A stretch of DNA of 64,000 nt, taken from assembly GCA_027559495.1 (NCBI GenBank), contig JAMXSV010000004.1, forward strand, positions 3,151,001 to 3,215,000, written 5' to 3'. Positions 1-13,048 of this stretch are shown piece by piece (positions within the stretch are counted from its first letter, which is position 1; every line of letters begins with the position of its first letter). Source of the stretch: Aurifilum marmelostoma (Eukaryota; Ascomycota; Sordariomycetes; Diaporthales; Cryphonectriaceae). Both the position numbers and the translations under genes were made by a program. The notes under the pieces were generated by a model. That model was not told the origin of the DNA and searched no databases. It was given only the letters and a program-made list of their open reading frames with translations.

Positions 1-1756
1 CCAATTGAGCTCGCCCAGCGGGGTGCGCCTCTCCTGAAGGCGACCCGGGAGCTTCTTTGCCCTCTCTGGGGAGAGGTCGGTCTTGAGCGGATTCTGCAGG
101 GCAAAGAACCACAGGGCCATCTCGATGGGCGTGGTCAGACACGAGGTGAAGAGGTCGGCTGGGAGCTGTGGGTTGGTCGGCAGGTTCTCCTTGGCGGCGC
201 AGGCGGCGAGGTGGATATAGGGCGTGAAATTGACCTTCTCGTAGTTGGGGTCGCGAGCAGCAGCGTCGGCCTGCTCGCGCTCGTGCTTGTCGGCGAACCG
301 GTGAAAGTTGTTGACAATGTTCCCAGCCTCAGAGCAGTCCCAGACAAAGATGGTCGGGGCCGCCAGCCACGACTGCAGGTCGTAGAGCGAGACCGGAATG
401 TACTGAGTGTAGTTCTTGTTGAAGACCCAGAGCTCGCCCGACGCCGTGGGCTTGGGAACGCCATGACCGTTGTAGTGGAGTAAGACCCTCTCATCCTTCG
501 CATTACGACGGAGTGAGATGCAGAATTTCTTGGTCTCCTCGACTGACGGGTCCAGGTACTGCTTGTACCGCGTTCTTATCGCGAGAGTCTCGTACTGTGC
601 CTGGAGCGCCTTGCCGATGTTCTCGAGGGCTTTCTGTACCGGGGGGACGGTGGGGTCCTGCCATGCCTCCAGCTTTGCGCCCGGGTTCGTCTTCAGCTGG
701 TCTGGAGGTTCGACACCGATATTAAGGCAGACGGCGAGAGCTGCAGAGACGGTCTTCAGACGATCTCTCATCCGCCAGTCCTGGATGGCGAACGGCTCCG
801 CCTTGGGCCTCCCCGTCGTGTCGTGCCGCTTGTCTGTGTAATACATGTACCAGCCCTGCGCGCGTTCAAAGTTAGCTTATGCTGATGCAAGAGAAAGTTA
901 TGACTCAAGATGTCACGAAACAGCCAGTAGGAGAGAAGAAGCTTGGCTGCGCAGGTCCTGAATCGGGGTCGCGTGTATGAGAAGCAGGCGAGAGAGTCGC
1001 CACGACCACCAAAGTCATGGGCATGAAAGGGAATATAGAAGGAAGGGACGAAAGGGAGTAGGCCACAGCAATGGAAAGCCAGGAAGAGGAAAAAGAACCC
1101 ACATTGGCAAGCTGAGATATTATGTCCTCGCTCTGGTAGTGCCCGTCAAACCCATGTCTCGTGCCAAAATCCTCGGCGGCGGCGACGATGGTCTGCTCGT
1201 CGTTGGAGTTCTCGGCGCTGCTATCGAGCCCTCGAGAGGGGTGCTCGCTCCTGGTGCGCAGAAGCAGTGGCTTCGCGGGCCTGCGGGCGGCGGCCTGGTG
1301 TCGCTGATGGTCAAAGCCGTTGGCGGCCAGCGGGCCTGGGTCTTTATGATTGTCGCCTGGCGCGCTCGAGGGCCGCGCATAGCTGTTGGTCGAGCTGCGC
1401 CTGGCGGCAGCATCCGCAGCCTGGGCTTGGGCCTGCGCCTGCTGGACTCGTGCTGCCGTAGACATTTTCGACTGGGGGTCGGGTCGGGACGGGACCGCGC
1501 CCGAGGAGGATCTGACGGCGGAGGGCATGGCGTCGAGGGCGCCCCGCGCGGGTTGAGAGGAGGAGGAGGATACAGGTCTGGAGGAGCGGACGGGAAGGTC
1601 GGAGATGGGCAAGAGGAGCTGTTGGTGGCGCGACTGGGCAGGAGGAGGTAATGGCTCGATGGTGGAGGAGGCAGGATTGTGGTTGTGGTACTGATGTTGG
1701 CGCTGTTGCTGGCGGGCGAGCTCGGTACCAGAGGAGGTGGTTGTGACGGCGGTCAT
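1..1756 (-). CDS. kog1: Raptor/Kog1 (Mip1) TORC1 scaffold, N-terminal part, truncated by window edge
   Basis: Raptor is the substrate-recruiting scaffold of TOR complex 1 at the vacuole/lysosome surface. Exon 1 runs 1756-1103 (218 codons): a low-complexity Gln/Ser/Pro/Ala-rich N-terminus ending with an in-frame join to exon 2 (855 to 1, open at the window edge). The 247-nt intron has GT..AG borders and phase 0. Exon 2 begins with the RNC/caspase-like domain: GWYMYYTDKRHD, then HYNGHGVPKP with the His of the caspase-like dyad, WVFNKNYTQYIP, and IFVWDCSEAGN with the Cys. These blocks are diagnostic of Raptor; HEAT and WD40 regions must lie beyond position 1. The ATG at 1756 was chosen as the first in-frame Met upstream of the splice junction. 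The N-terminal tail is poorly conserved, so a different start is possible. Family identity is near certain. Confidence 0.95.
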
Positions 1757-2143
1757 GCTGAAGATGATATTCGCCTTCGCCTACTGCGGCCCGACCATCC
1801 TTGTTCTCGCCGGACAAGGCGTCGGGTGATTGACGGGCTTGGTCGCTTGTCCTCGACAGTCTGGAGGAAGGAGGAATTGGGACAATGGCTGCAGGACGTC
1901 AAAGAGGCTGCAGTTGAGAAATGATGAGCCAGCGATCAGAAGGTTGAACGACGCCAACAATCGCCGCCTGGTGACGCAGGCGTGTGAATGCAGAGTCGGC
2001 TTCTGCCTCGCTGTATGTTCGTTCCCGGCCGTTGGAACTGGAGCCGGCAAGATGGAAGTCGAGCGGGTCAGCCAGCCGCGAACATCACGTAATGGGGAGG
2101 GTGGGTATAGTTCCGGGTGCCGGGTGCTAAAGGTTGCTGGGGG

Positions 2144-2173
2144 TGCTGCTGCTGCTGCTGCTGCTGCTGCTGT
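2144..2173. repeat. (TGC)n microsatellite, about 10 units
   Basis: Perfect trinucleotide repeat seen directly, about 390 bases upstream of the kog1 start. Not in a credible reading frame, so probably non-coding. Confidence 0.9.
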
Positions 2174-5100
2174 GTGGTGCTGCGTCTCTAGGAACCTGGC
2201 ACGAACTGGCAGGCTGGTGTGGGGGGCGGGGGGCTGCTGTAGGTACGATGTATGCTCTGGTTCTGGGGGCACGCATGCAGCAGGTGCGTCAGTGTGCGTA
2301 CGCCACTGTTGGTGCTAGTAGGTCGTCCTAGGCGGTGGTGTTAAATTGAATCGTGCTAGGCGCGGGGTGGTTGACGAGGCCATATCACTCCTCCTCTCTG
2401 TTTTTTCTTTCTTTTTGCCCCTCATTTCCTATTTTCTGTCAGGCGAAAACAGGGCACGTACTTATATATTAATGTTCTAGTTTCACTTCCGGCCCGACTT
2501 CTTGCCCTACTGGCTAGCTCTACACGAACTACTGTATACGTACATTGTGTGAAGCGGCAGGTGAACTAATCGTTGCGCAAATCCAACTCTGCGCACGATA
2601 CGACAGGGGAGGAAAAGGCGAACCTGCGCCGACCAATCAAAGAGGCGGCTGGAATGTTTTCCGCTGACCACAACTCCGGCAGGCAGGTCAGTGTCAGGTA
2701 GTGCGCCAAAAGTGCCTACTAAAGTAGTACCAACAACGTACAGCTTACCTAGAGTACATTGTAGTGACATGACGGGTTATGTTTGACTGCTTCGTGGCGC
2801 GTGCGTTGGCCCCCATCTCCATCCTCCCCCTTCTTTCTGGTTGGAGATGCCAGAAGAGAAAATCCCTCCCAGCGCCCTCCATGTCTCAAGGTGTGGGTGA
2901 GGTTCCACTTGTTCTGGAAGACCTGACCCAGCTTGCGGATGCAATCGAGGTACGCCAGAACGCCAGCTTCTAGTCTATCGATAAAGACGGGTTTTTTTTA
3001 TCCTGTCTTGCCCAACTGTCAATATTTGTATCACAGACCCTCTGGAGAGAGGGTCCAGCAGTATCTCAGCTGCGTCTGACTGTGTATAATTGAGACTGTA
3101 GCATAATCACATCCCCCCCACCTTCTTCCCCGGAAACAGGTCTGCCTTTGAACGAGCGCAAGCACTTCGTCTCACCAAGTAACACCCTTCCAATATGTGT
3201 ACTACGGAATGCAGACAAGCAAAGTGTTTAAAGGGGGAAAGAGAAAGAAAAAAAAAGGCAAGGACAATGAAAGTCATCATGCATATTGGCAATCTTAGTG
3301 TATCCTGTATGGCGTTGGCTTACGGCAGTGGAGATTGTGACGATAGCCCGAAGAAGAAAAGAGAACAAAATATGAAACGATGACAAAGGGCCGGTCGCCG
3401 AAACGGAGGTGTCGCTCGAAGATCTTGATGAATATATGGAGGGATCGCATGGGCTCATGGGGAAACCAAATCTCGGCATGGACAGGTTGGGTCGTGGGTG
3501 GGTACGGGAACATCTGGAAGTAGGACCCTGTACGGAGGAGCACCCATCCTGTTGATACTCTGTAAATTTCCCCAGGGCTCAAAGTTGCGCATGTAATTTT
3601 GTGAACGTCCTTCCCCCCACCCCCTCCCTCCTCCCTTTCCCCTTGTCAAGGTCCGTCTGTCTCTCTTACGACTCAGACCACACGCCAGATTAGTATACCA
3701 CTGTAGTGCTATAGTATGCAGTAGTAATAAAATCACGATATGGAAGTCAAAGAGCGGGTCTCGGGAGGGGGTCTGTGTGCGCGCCTGTGTCTTCTGGCGA
3801 GGGCGACAGTAACGCCAGTTGTGGCTATTTGCGATGTGGTTCAATGCAAAACACACTGCGTTGCGTTACATTGCAGAGCGAATGGGTGTTACGCTCGGAC
3901 AGTGCAGATTCCTCCTGGTCTCGTCAGCGCGAGATCTTTTCTCTTATTTTGTCTTTCCTTCTCGAAAGGAGCTGACCGTGGCTTGACGAAATGAGACAAC
4001 AAGTATGCACCGCACCGCCTTTTGGGGTCCAGAGGACGGCCCCAGGGGTCAGCGGCGCCGTCCAGAGATCCTGGCCGTGCGCGTGGTGTGCTGCACCATG
4101 ACAAACTCTAGTCCAACCAGGTGCTATATGGCTTGTTATGGTGGTATTGGATGAAGAAGTGTGTGTGTGTGCCTGTGTCTGTGTCTGTGTAATCACATCA
4201 CATTACACATGCGTCAGGAACGGGATGTAGTTCAGGGCCATCGATCTACTCACACCGGCAAGAGAGCTGACAGCCCCTACATAAGAGTGAGATTATTTAT
4301 AGCAACACAACACGCAGCCAAAAGATGATCATCGTTGGTTTTAAAATAAAACTTTGAACCCAGCATGATAGGCCATAGCACACAGTATCATAAAAACTGG
4401 AGGCGACGGCCTGGCGATTGCAGCCTTGACATGACCAACCATCGCGAAGGTACAGCAAACAAAACTCATCATTATGATCAGTCAGGGTTGGACACTGAAA
4501 CAAGGCTGGCGAGCCTCGGTCGTATTCATATTGGATTCGCAGAGGACGGAGCAAAATGACTGGTGCGCTACTACTGTATCACTGTGGTGCGCCGCTCAGG
4601 CAGCCCAGTCCACACACTGCGTCGTAGTAAGGCATCAGGGCATGTCTCTCTCAGGTTGTCACCAGTTACGGCCAGGCACGCCTAGGGTACTGAGCCCACC
4701 ACACAGTACCACATGTGCGCACGCGCAGGGCCCCTGTTGGGGTACCCACTCGTACCTGAAGCTGCAGCCTGCAGGGAGTGCGGAAGAGCTCTAGCGTCCC
4801 ACGTTCTCAAAAGATGCATACCTTGAGAGCAGCCCGGCCGGTCCTCACTGGGCCCGGCCCTGTATGCACGCTGTAATAAGACTTGCACCATGCCTGCTCG
4901 CTCCCCTCTTACTGGCCCGCCAGCCCTGCCGACCGCCGGCTCAGCACATCTCAGGCGCCTCCAGGGCCCCCTCTCGTCTCCCCGCCAGGGACCAGGACAG
5001 GACACACAGGGTATTATTCTATGGGTGGTAGTGGAGGACAAAATGTGCCTTTGCACTCAAACCGCGCCATCAGCCCAGTGGGAGAAGAAGCAAGTAGCCA

Positions 5101-5703
5101 GCCCGCCGCCAGCGCAACGGATTCCACCCCCAAACTCGGCCTTTCTCCTTTCGCATGCCAGTCCCCATCTGCTGCAATTCCCATCTACCACCCCCATCCT
5201 GTCGCCGCACTTGGGCCGCCCTTTTTTTATTTCCTTGAACACCCCCCCCCCTTGACTTCTGTACTCCAGGACTGGGTTTCGACAGGTCATGATGAGATGT
5301 TAATGGGCCCTGACGACTGATTTGCTTGCTCTTTATCGTTTGGTTTCCCTTTCAGCCTCGAACCCTCGACACTCCCTCGCTGATTTGGAAATCCTGGCGA
5401 TCGCATCTCTTGGCCTCGCCTCGCCTCACCTCCAAACTTGCCTCACCTCGCTCGACTCCACCACGCACCGCGAGCCGCGCCCTTTCGTCGATCCAGCGCA
5501 CAAGCGCCCCAAGCTCGTCGTCTTTGCTGTTTGGTCTCGGGCCCTTTCAGGCCTGAAGGTTGCTGTTCCTCGACGTCGAGGCGTGTGGGTCGTTTAGGAG
5601 GGAGCCAGGGACATCGACAGCGAGGACCTCCGATGTGCCTCTACTCGCAACCCTTTTCAGTCTCGACAGCGCACCATCCACAACCTGTCCCACCGCCCCT
5701 GTG

Positions 5704-5736
5704 CACCACCACCACCACCACCACCACCACCACCAC
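5704..5736. repeat. (CAC)n microsatellite in the tea1 leader region
   Basis: About 11 CAC units seen directly, roughly 250 bases upstream of the tea1 ATG, inside a pyrimidine-rich leader-like stretch. Confidence 0.9.
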
Positions 5737-5984
5737 CCACCATCCCGCTTGCTCTTGCTGTTGCTGCCTTCCTACAGGTCCCCTCTCCGACCTCGCGCTT
5801 AGCCTCAGCCTCGACCCGTTGCGTATCCCGAATCATCACTATCATCGCCTTGCCCACGTCTAAGCCGGATCGCTGCGCTCGCCTAGCCCATCCCGTCCGC
5901 CATCGAGGCGTTGGGTGACCTTCCCACCAGCCCCCTGCCCACCTCTCTTCAGATCCGGCGGCATCCAAGCTACAGCGACTAGCC

Positions 5985-8900
5985 ATGGCTTTCCTTTTCA
6001 AGTCCAAGAAGCACCAGGAGAGGGCGCTGGCCGGAGGTCGTGAGGGTGTCAATGGCTCACAGGGCTCCATGCAGAGCCCTGATGCTCGTGCGAGGATCGT
6101 CAGGGACGAGAAGGGCAACACACATAGGTCGACGCCCACCGGCAGCTTAAACTCCATCGAAAACGACGGCAGCAACGCGAGTCCTGATCAGAGCTTCAAC
6201 CCTGGCAACCTTCGCCGCGCCCCGACTGGTGATCCGACCTCACAGACGGCCGGTGAGAGCCCACAACAACAGGCAAGTATCCTCCCAACGTCCAACCTGC
6301 TCTTCCTGCTCTCCTCTTGTGCCTTGCTCTCCTTTTCTGCTGCGCCGCGGTCTGTAGTCCCTTCCGCTGACCTCGTTCGTCCTGGCACATAGATGCGCAA
6401 CGGCCCCTCGCAGTCGAGCCCCAATTCATCGCTGTACCCTTGGTCCCAACGGAAGCTCAACTTTACCTCCCCCCACCCGGGCCCCTTCCCTCGCTATGGA
6501 GCTGCTGCCAACGCGACCTCCTCCAAGGAGGGCGACATGTATGTCATGGGAGGCCTGATCAATAGCTCCACCGTCAAGGGAGATCTCTGGATGATCGAGG
6601 CCGGAGGCAGTCTATCGTGTTATCCGCTACCTACCACCGCCGAGGGTCCTGGACCAAGAGTTGGACATGCAAGTCTCTTGGTCGGCAACGCATTCATTGT
6701 CTACGGAGGTGACACAAAGATTGAGGACAACGACGTGCTTGATGAGACCCTGTATCTTTTGAATACATGTGAGCCCACCGTCCCTTCAAATAACGCTTGC
6801 AGCCACCCCTTTCCCGTTCCTCTGCTTTACTGACATGGCTTAAGCAACGCGACAATGGTCAAGAGCCCTGCCGGCCGGGCCACGGCCCTCAGGTCGATAT
6901 GGCCATACCTTGAATATCCTGGGATCCAAAATCTACATCTTTGGTGGCCAAGTCGAAGGCATCTTCATGAACGATATGGCGGCATTCGACCTGAACCAAT
7001 TGCAGATGACCAACAATCGGTGGGAGATGCTCATGCTTAACAATGAGTCCGGTACAGCAGGCCCGAACAAGGTCCCTCCAGCAAGGACCAACCACACGAT
7101 GGTCTCTTTCAACGACAAGATGTATCTGTAAGTCTTCCACATCGAATTGAGCGTCATTATATCCCCCAGTGGCGGCCGTTTCTGACTGCAGGTGCAGCTT
7201 TGGAGGTACAAACGGTTTTCAATGGTTCAACGACGTCTGGTGTTACGACCCGGCAACAAATGCATGGACACAGCTGGATTGTATCGGTTATATCCCCGTG
7301 CCGCGTGAGGGCCACGCTGCCGCGCTCGTCGACGATGTTATGTACATTTTTGGAGGCCGGACCGAAGAAGGCGCCGACCTGGGTGATCTGGCAGCTTTCC
7401 GCATCACTTCTCGCCGCTGGTATACTTTCCAAAATATGGGGCCGTCCCCGTCACCTCGATCCGGTCACAGCATGACGACAGTCGGTAAGATGGTGGTCGT
7501 GGTCGGAGGTGAGCCGAGCCAGGCAGCTCCGCCCGTGAACGACCTCTCCATGATATACATGTTGGATACCACCAAGATTCGATATCCCAGCGATTCACAG
7601 ATACAGTCACAGAGGACGCCTGGACAACGGCGGCCCAGCATGGCGGAACCACCGTCGCAGTACTCCCGCAACGCGCCGTCCCGAGACGGCTCCCAGGGGC
7701 CACCAGACCAGAGGAGGATCATCCCAAGAGAAGGAGGCGTAATGAACAGCCCAAATGGTGTGAGAGGCATCAATGCGCCCGACGCGAACGGCGTCAGCCC
7801 CCCTGGACCAAACGCACGAGGGCCAAGGGGTCCTGCAGGACCGCCTCCGAGCGGGCCACCCCCTCAGGGCCAACCACCAAGGCCGGGAGTGAGCTCACGA
7901 CCAGGCAGGAACACATCTCTGGAGAGGAACGACTACACTGGTACTACACCGAACCACTCGCCACCAGCACAACAAGAAAAGACGGACACTTCAGGCGTCA
8001 ATGGACGGCGCACCCCAACATCTCAAGCGGCAAGGTCAGGCCCCGGGAGCGAGACGGCGGCTGCCGAGACGGCGGCAGCGTCGGCGGCGACGGCAGCGAC
8101 GAAAAGTGGCAGGGGCACGCGCCAGACACGAGGACAGGGCTCGGTGGACAGTACGACAGACTCGGCTTCAAGGGGTGTTGTCGCATCCCCACCTGGGTCC
8201 AGCTCAGGCCCGGCCCCAACTGCTGCTCCCGCGGCAGCTGCGACTGGTGCTGCCGCTGCTGCTCCGTCTTCGAGCCCTGCCGTGACGATCTCGGGCCCTG
8301 CAGCAGGGCCACCGCCGGCCTCTCCACCCCCACCTACACGACAGCCTAGCAACCCGGTCTCACGACGGTCGTCGATGCGCAACTCACAGACGGTGGCCCT
8401 CTTGAAGGAGCTGGACGCTGCACGCAACAGGAACGCCTGGTATGCATCGGAATTGGAGCTGGCTCGGAAATCTGGCTATGTCGCAAATGCGTCACTGAGC
8501 CCCGTTCTGGACAGCCGTGCTGCAGAGACGTTCGACGATGACGACAAGCCGCTGATCGAAGCCCTACTGGCTATGCGGACAGAAGTTGCTAACGTGCAGG
8601 CTTCCCTCGACAAGCAGGCCGTACTAGCTTCCAAGCATATCGCCGAGGCCGAAAAGCAGAGGGACGCTGCTATCCAGGAAGCTGCACATGCGAAGGCGAA
8701 GCTGGCGGCCTTTAGCGGCGGCGACGCAACAGCCTCTGCATACCAGGATGCCGAGCGCGACGGAGAGGGGCGGACTAATGAGCTCGGCCGGAAGCTCGCT
8801 ACCGCGCTGACTGCGCAGCGGGAGCTGCAGAATGCTCTGGACCGAATGTCGACAGATGTGGATGCTGAGAGGCGCGCCCGCAAGATTGCAGACGACACGG

Positions 8901-10774
8901 CAGCTGCCGCTGAGAAGCGTATGGCCGCTCTGGAGGCGTACAAGCAGCGGACGTCATCAGAACTGGAGCAGCTGAAGGCGGAACTGCATATGGTGCAGCG
9001 TGAGGCCAGGGAGCAGTCCGTTCTCGCTCACGAGGCCCAAGCCGCCTTGCAATTGCTGCAGGCTGAGAAGACACGGTTCGAGACGCAGTACCACGAGGCG
9101 GTCGGCAGCTCGAAAGATCACAACGACACGATGGAGTCCCTCCGTGACGCCATCCTGGCATCGGCCGAGACCAAGGCCCATCTGGAGGCGAAGCTGGACG
9201 AAGAACGAACACTCCGGGAGAAGGTCGAGAACAAGCTGACCAAGCTCAAGGCCGAGCACGAGACGCGCACTGCAGAGCTGGTGGCAGCGACCCAACGCCT
9301 GCGAGACGCCGAGGAACTCGCCGAGCGTCATGCAAACGAGGCGCGGACACACCGACAGGTGGTCCTGGCTGGTCTGGATAAGATCTCGACCCGCGACGTC
9401 TCGTCGAACGGCCATGCTGATACCGACCGCATCATGGCGCTGCAGAGCCAGCTCGATGCTGCCAATGCGCTGGTCAAGAGGTATCAACAAGAGGCCGACG
9501 CGGCTTCGGACAGGCTGCGTGCTGCGGAGGAGCGGATAGCAGGCCTCGAAGCGTACCAGGAACAAGCCAGTAGGGAAGGCGTCACGATCCGGAGGCAATT
9601 ACAAGGAGCCCTGAGAGAGACGCAGTCGCTACAGGCTGCCAACGCGGATCTCAAGCACCAGCTCGCCAGCCAGCAGCTCGAGGCCAACGCGATCACCGTC
9701 CAGCACAACACCCTGAAGGACATCCTCGTTGAGCGAGGCATCAGCCCCACCAGTGCTCTCAGCCGGACCCGGTCCATCACCAGCCCACGCGAGGGGTCTC
9801 CCGAGATGTCTAGAGTACGCGACCTGGAGAAGCAGTTGGCTGCATCCCTTGCCGCCCACGAGGAGACGAGGCAGACGTTGTCATCCCAGTCTCAGGAGTC
9901 GGAGGCGCAGTATCGTGAGAAGCTGACCCAGCTCGAGAACGACTATCAGTCGGCTGTGCACTACGTCAAGGGCACCGAGAAGATGCTCAAGCAGCTCAAG
10001 GATCAGCTGTCGAAATACAAGACGGAGAACTCGCGGCTCAAGGAGGAGCTGTCTGACCTGGAGAGGAAGGGCACGGCCGCCACAACTGGTGGTGATGCGC
10101 CGGCGGACTGGGAGGAGGAGCGCAGGCAGCTGCACAGCAGGATCGAGGAGCTGCAGCAGGAGATGACGTCGTCGTCCTCTCAGCTGGAGCAACAGCTCCA
10201 GTCGGTGCGCCAGCAGCTGGCAGATGCCCAGCGGGCAGCGCGGGACAACGAGAACGTCAACGCCCGCCTGACGGCGAGCAAGAAAGACCTGGAGCAGCTG
10301 CAGCAGGAGAACGCACTCCTCGAGCAGCGCGCTCACGATGCGGAGAACAAGGTGTCGATGCTCCTGGACCAGGTCGAGACTTCTGTGACCAACTACCGGC
10401 GCAGGAGCAGGCAGCTTCCCAGCATCGGCTCGACGGACCAGATGGCTGCCGCGCTTACTCATGAGTCTGCCACCAACGGCGGCGGGCACGCGCGCAAGGA
10501 GAGCTCGGAGGCAGGGTCCGTGTACAGCCCTATGGGGGATGCGCGCAACAGTGCTGCACTAGACAACCTGGCCAACGAGCTCGAGACGCTGCGCACGCAC
10601 TGGGAGGCGACAAACAAGAACTACCGACTCAGCAACACGTTTGACTTCGAGACGACGCCGGCAACAGCAACCTCGGACGCGGCTGGCACCAAGGACGAGG
10701 GCAAGGGGAAGACAGATGAGGGCTTGGGACTGAGCGAGAGCCTGGCTGACTGGAGAAAGAGATTGGATTCTTGA
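5985..10774 (+). CDS. tea1: Kelch-repeat/coiled-coil cell-polarity protein (Tea1/Kel1/TeaA family)
   Basis: Tea1-family proteins ride microtubule plus ends to the cell tip and mark the growth site. Exons: 5985-6272, 6393-6768, 6845-7127, 7198-10774; joined they give about 1507 residues, close to TeaA-type proteins. Residues about 100-380 form kelch blades with repeated signatures such as YVMGGLI, FIVYGG, YIFGGQVEG, YIFGGRTEEG and VVVVGGEPS. A Pro/Ser/Ala-rich linker follows. From roughly residue 580 to 1400 the protein is long Glu/Lys/Gln/Ala coiled coil, with repeated LEQLKAELH- and RRQLQGAL-like heptads. Introns 2 and 3 are GT..AG (phases 1 and 2). Intron 1 (6273-6392) fits only as a GC..AG intron with donor CAG|GCAAGT, phase 0. 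The start lies in a clean context (gccATGg). Downstream is a T-rich 3' flank. Tea1 versus Tea3/Kel2 paralogue cannot be decided here. Confidence 0.93.
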
Positions 10775-13048
10775 AGAAAAAAAAATGAAAGAAAAAAAAA
10801 CTAATGGTGACTTGGAGAGTCTTGTTTTGTCTCGTGCTGACCTCCCCCTGCCTGCATTGAAAAGGGGGGAGGGTCTTGACCTTCCCAAGGGTTGTCAGCC
10901 GCACGGGGTGTACCTTGACGGTTTCATGATTTGGCGTCTGGATTTCTTGTTCCTTTCTAATCTTCTAGGGAAGACACCCTATTTTTATGTAATGTCTCTT
11001 CTATCAAGCCTACTTTTTTTTTTTTTTTTTTTTTTTTCCCTTTCTTCAGACCACCTACTTCCCATGTCTCTCTGCGATGATGACATTTTGGCTTATTCAC
11101 TTGTCACATCACTCTTCGATTGCTTTTCCTTTTCCTTCTCTCTTAGGAGTGCCTATTGTCTTTTCAGTCTATTGCATACCCCGCATTACCTACTCACACA
11201 TACGTACTACATCATCCATGATTTCCCATGTGTATGTTCAGTTTTGAAGAAAGACAAAAAAACAAATAATTGATCCTTTTTTTTTTTCTTTTTCTGCGAG
11301 AGGGAAGGAGGAGGGGGCGGGGGTTGTTTTTTGGGGTTTTCATTTTCTTCTTCTTGGGCGGGCCGGGGGGAGGGGGGCTATTTTCTTGTATGTATGTATG
11401 TACATATGTACGATAACATGGTAGAAGAGGAATTATTGTTGCCTTGTCTTTTGCGCTGCTTTCCTGTGGTGGCTTGTTGACAATATTGAGAAGTGCAGGT
11501 GTCGGTTGTGCCCAGGTGCTTGTGTGTTTCTACTCTTTGAAAGTGCCTAGGTACTGACTACAGAATGTTGCAGTGTGTTTCTGTGGCCTCTTTGTATACT
11601 GTTGTCTTGCGTCTGAGAGGTGCAACCCTCTGCTTGCTGGTATATTATTATTGGCTGCACACCGATTCATTGTATGGACAGATTCTTGTTACACCCTTGT
11701 GGATCTGTTGTTGTAGTACTCGACGTCCAGCTCGAGCACAGACATGCATATGCCACACAAACATCAACACAGATCTCACTGGATCAGGTTAGTTGAAGAG
11801 GTTGAACAGCCCGTGGACATTGCCCGGGCTTGATATGGCTTCGGACTGGGCTGGGCTACAGCCTTCCTTGGTTTTGGCTTCCTGCTGTTCTTCCCTTTGA
11901 GAAAGATCATCGCAGTTGCAGTGACAGAGCTGTAGTTGTATTGATGTAATTAAGGCGAAGGGGTTATGGATGGTTCAAGCTCTGTTCTTTCTCTTTGGAT
12001 GTGATTGTTGAGGAATCTTATGTCCTGAACTAGACGGAATACCATGACAAGATGGCCCAATGACAGGAAGCAAAGTATCAGAGGGAGACAATGTAAAAAG
12101 GACTATGATGAAAGAAAAGAAAGAGACTAAGAGTAAGGCTGATCAATCTAGCAACTTGACAAGTGATAGTAACATTGGATGGAAATTGGTTATAATTAAT
12201 CAATGTCCCACCAAATTCCAAACTTATTTGTCAACCTTGAAGGGACTAACATGATTGTATTCTATTCCTCAGACATGAATTGCTTTTGTTCGAGCAATGA
12301 CAAGGAGCAGCAAGTGAGAGGATTTGTATATAAACAACATGCTGATAGTACAGTGCAGGTGGTCTCTTGAAGACATGCAGTGGGTTTCAACAGATTACTT
12401 GAATGCTGGGTTATTTGTATTACCTCAACAGAATATGCTACTGCAGCACATGTGACAATAATCAGCTTCCCAAAGTAGGTTGATTCATTCCCTTCAAAAC
12501 ACTGCTTGTTCTTCGCTAGATGTTTGATATACCAAGGGCCATCTGATGCTCAACCTCATCTCTCCATGTCCAAGTACAAGGTAGAACGAAAATATCAAGT
12601 GAAAACTCAATAGCCAGATGCAGTCAAAATCTCCTCCCCTAGCCAGCTTTCTTCCCTCCCTCTCACACAGACAATGATATCAAGCACAAAACCACCATCA
12701 TGCAAGGCTTTTCATGGCTCAAGCTGTCATCATCAACAACCCAACGTCATGGAACAATACAGACAATGTGACCACAAACCAGCTCAAGAAGCTGACCAAT
12801 AAGAAAGAAAAGTAAAACAGGAAAAACCAACACATCCCATCTGCAGAACATACACACAATAAACCACCCGCCCAGATAGAAGCAGAGAATATGAATGAAA
12901 CCATAGCAACAAAGCAAAAGTCACAGCCAGAGAAGAACAGACATTTGGCTCAGGATCAGCCAGCCACAGATTATTCGCCGTCCAGACCTCCTGTGCATGT
13001 CGAAAAAAACACTCGACAGGATGCGAGAGGCCATATTCACCTTGATGA
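10775..13048. other. Intergenic region with homopolymer tracts and a CpG-poor block
   Basis: The first 600 bases are T-rich, including a run of about 25 T near 11011, and probably contain the tea1 3' UTR. The stretch 12061-12960 is almost devoid of CpG (separate entry). Short frames here have no recognisable motif. The right end adjoins the 3' end of the O-methyltransferase gene. Confidence 0.6.
12061..12960. repeat. CpG-depleted, AT-rich block, RIP-like (possible decayed repeat)
   Basis: By direct reading, 900 bases contain only about five CG dinucleotides, whereas neighbouring DNA is CpG-rich and genes on both sides have hundreds per kilobase-scale stretch. CA, TG and TA steps are frequent. 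That is the footprint left by repeat-induced point mutation or long-term cytosine methylation in filamentous ascomycetes. No transposase, reverse transcriptase or terminal repeat is recognisable, so the original element cannot be named. Confidence 0.5.

Larger units (their letters stand above)
1757..5984. other. Divergent intergenic region: kog1 promoter side and tea1 promoter/leader
   Basis: No convincing gene is visible in 4.2 kb; short frames here lack splice-consistent continuations or recognisable motifs. It contains a (TGC)n tract near 2144-2173 and a (CAC)n tract near 5704-5736. The last 600 bases before the tea1 ATG are rich in C/T and in short CCTC/CACC blocks, typical of a long fungal 5' leader. 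It must hold the promoters of both divergent flanking genes. Confidence 0.6.
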
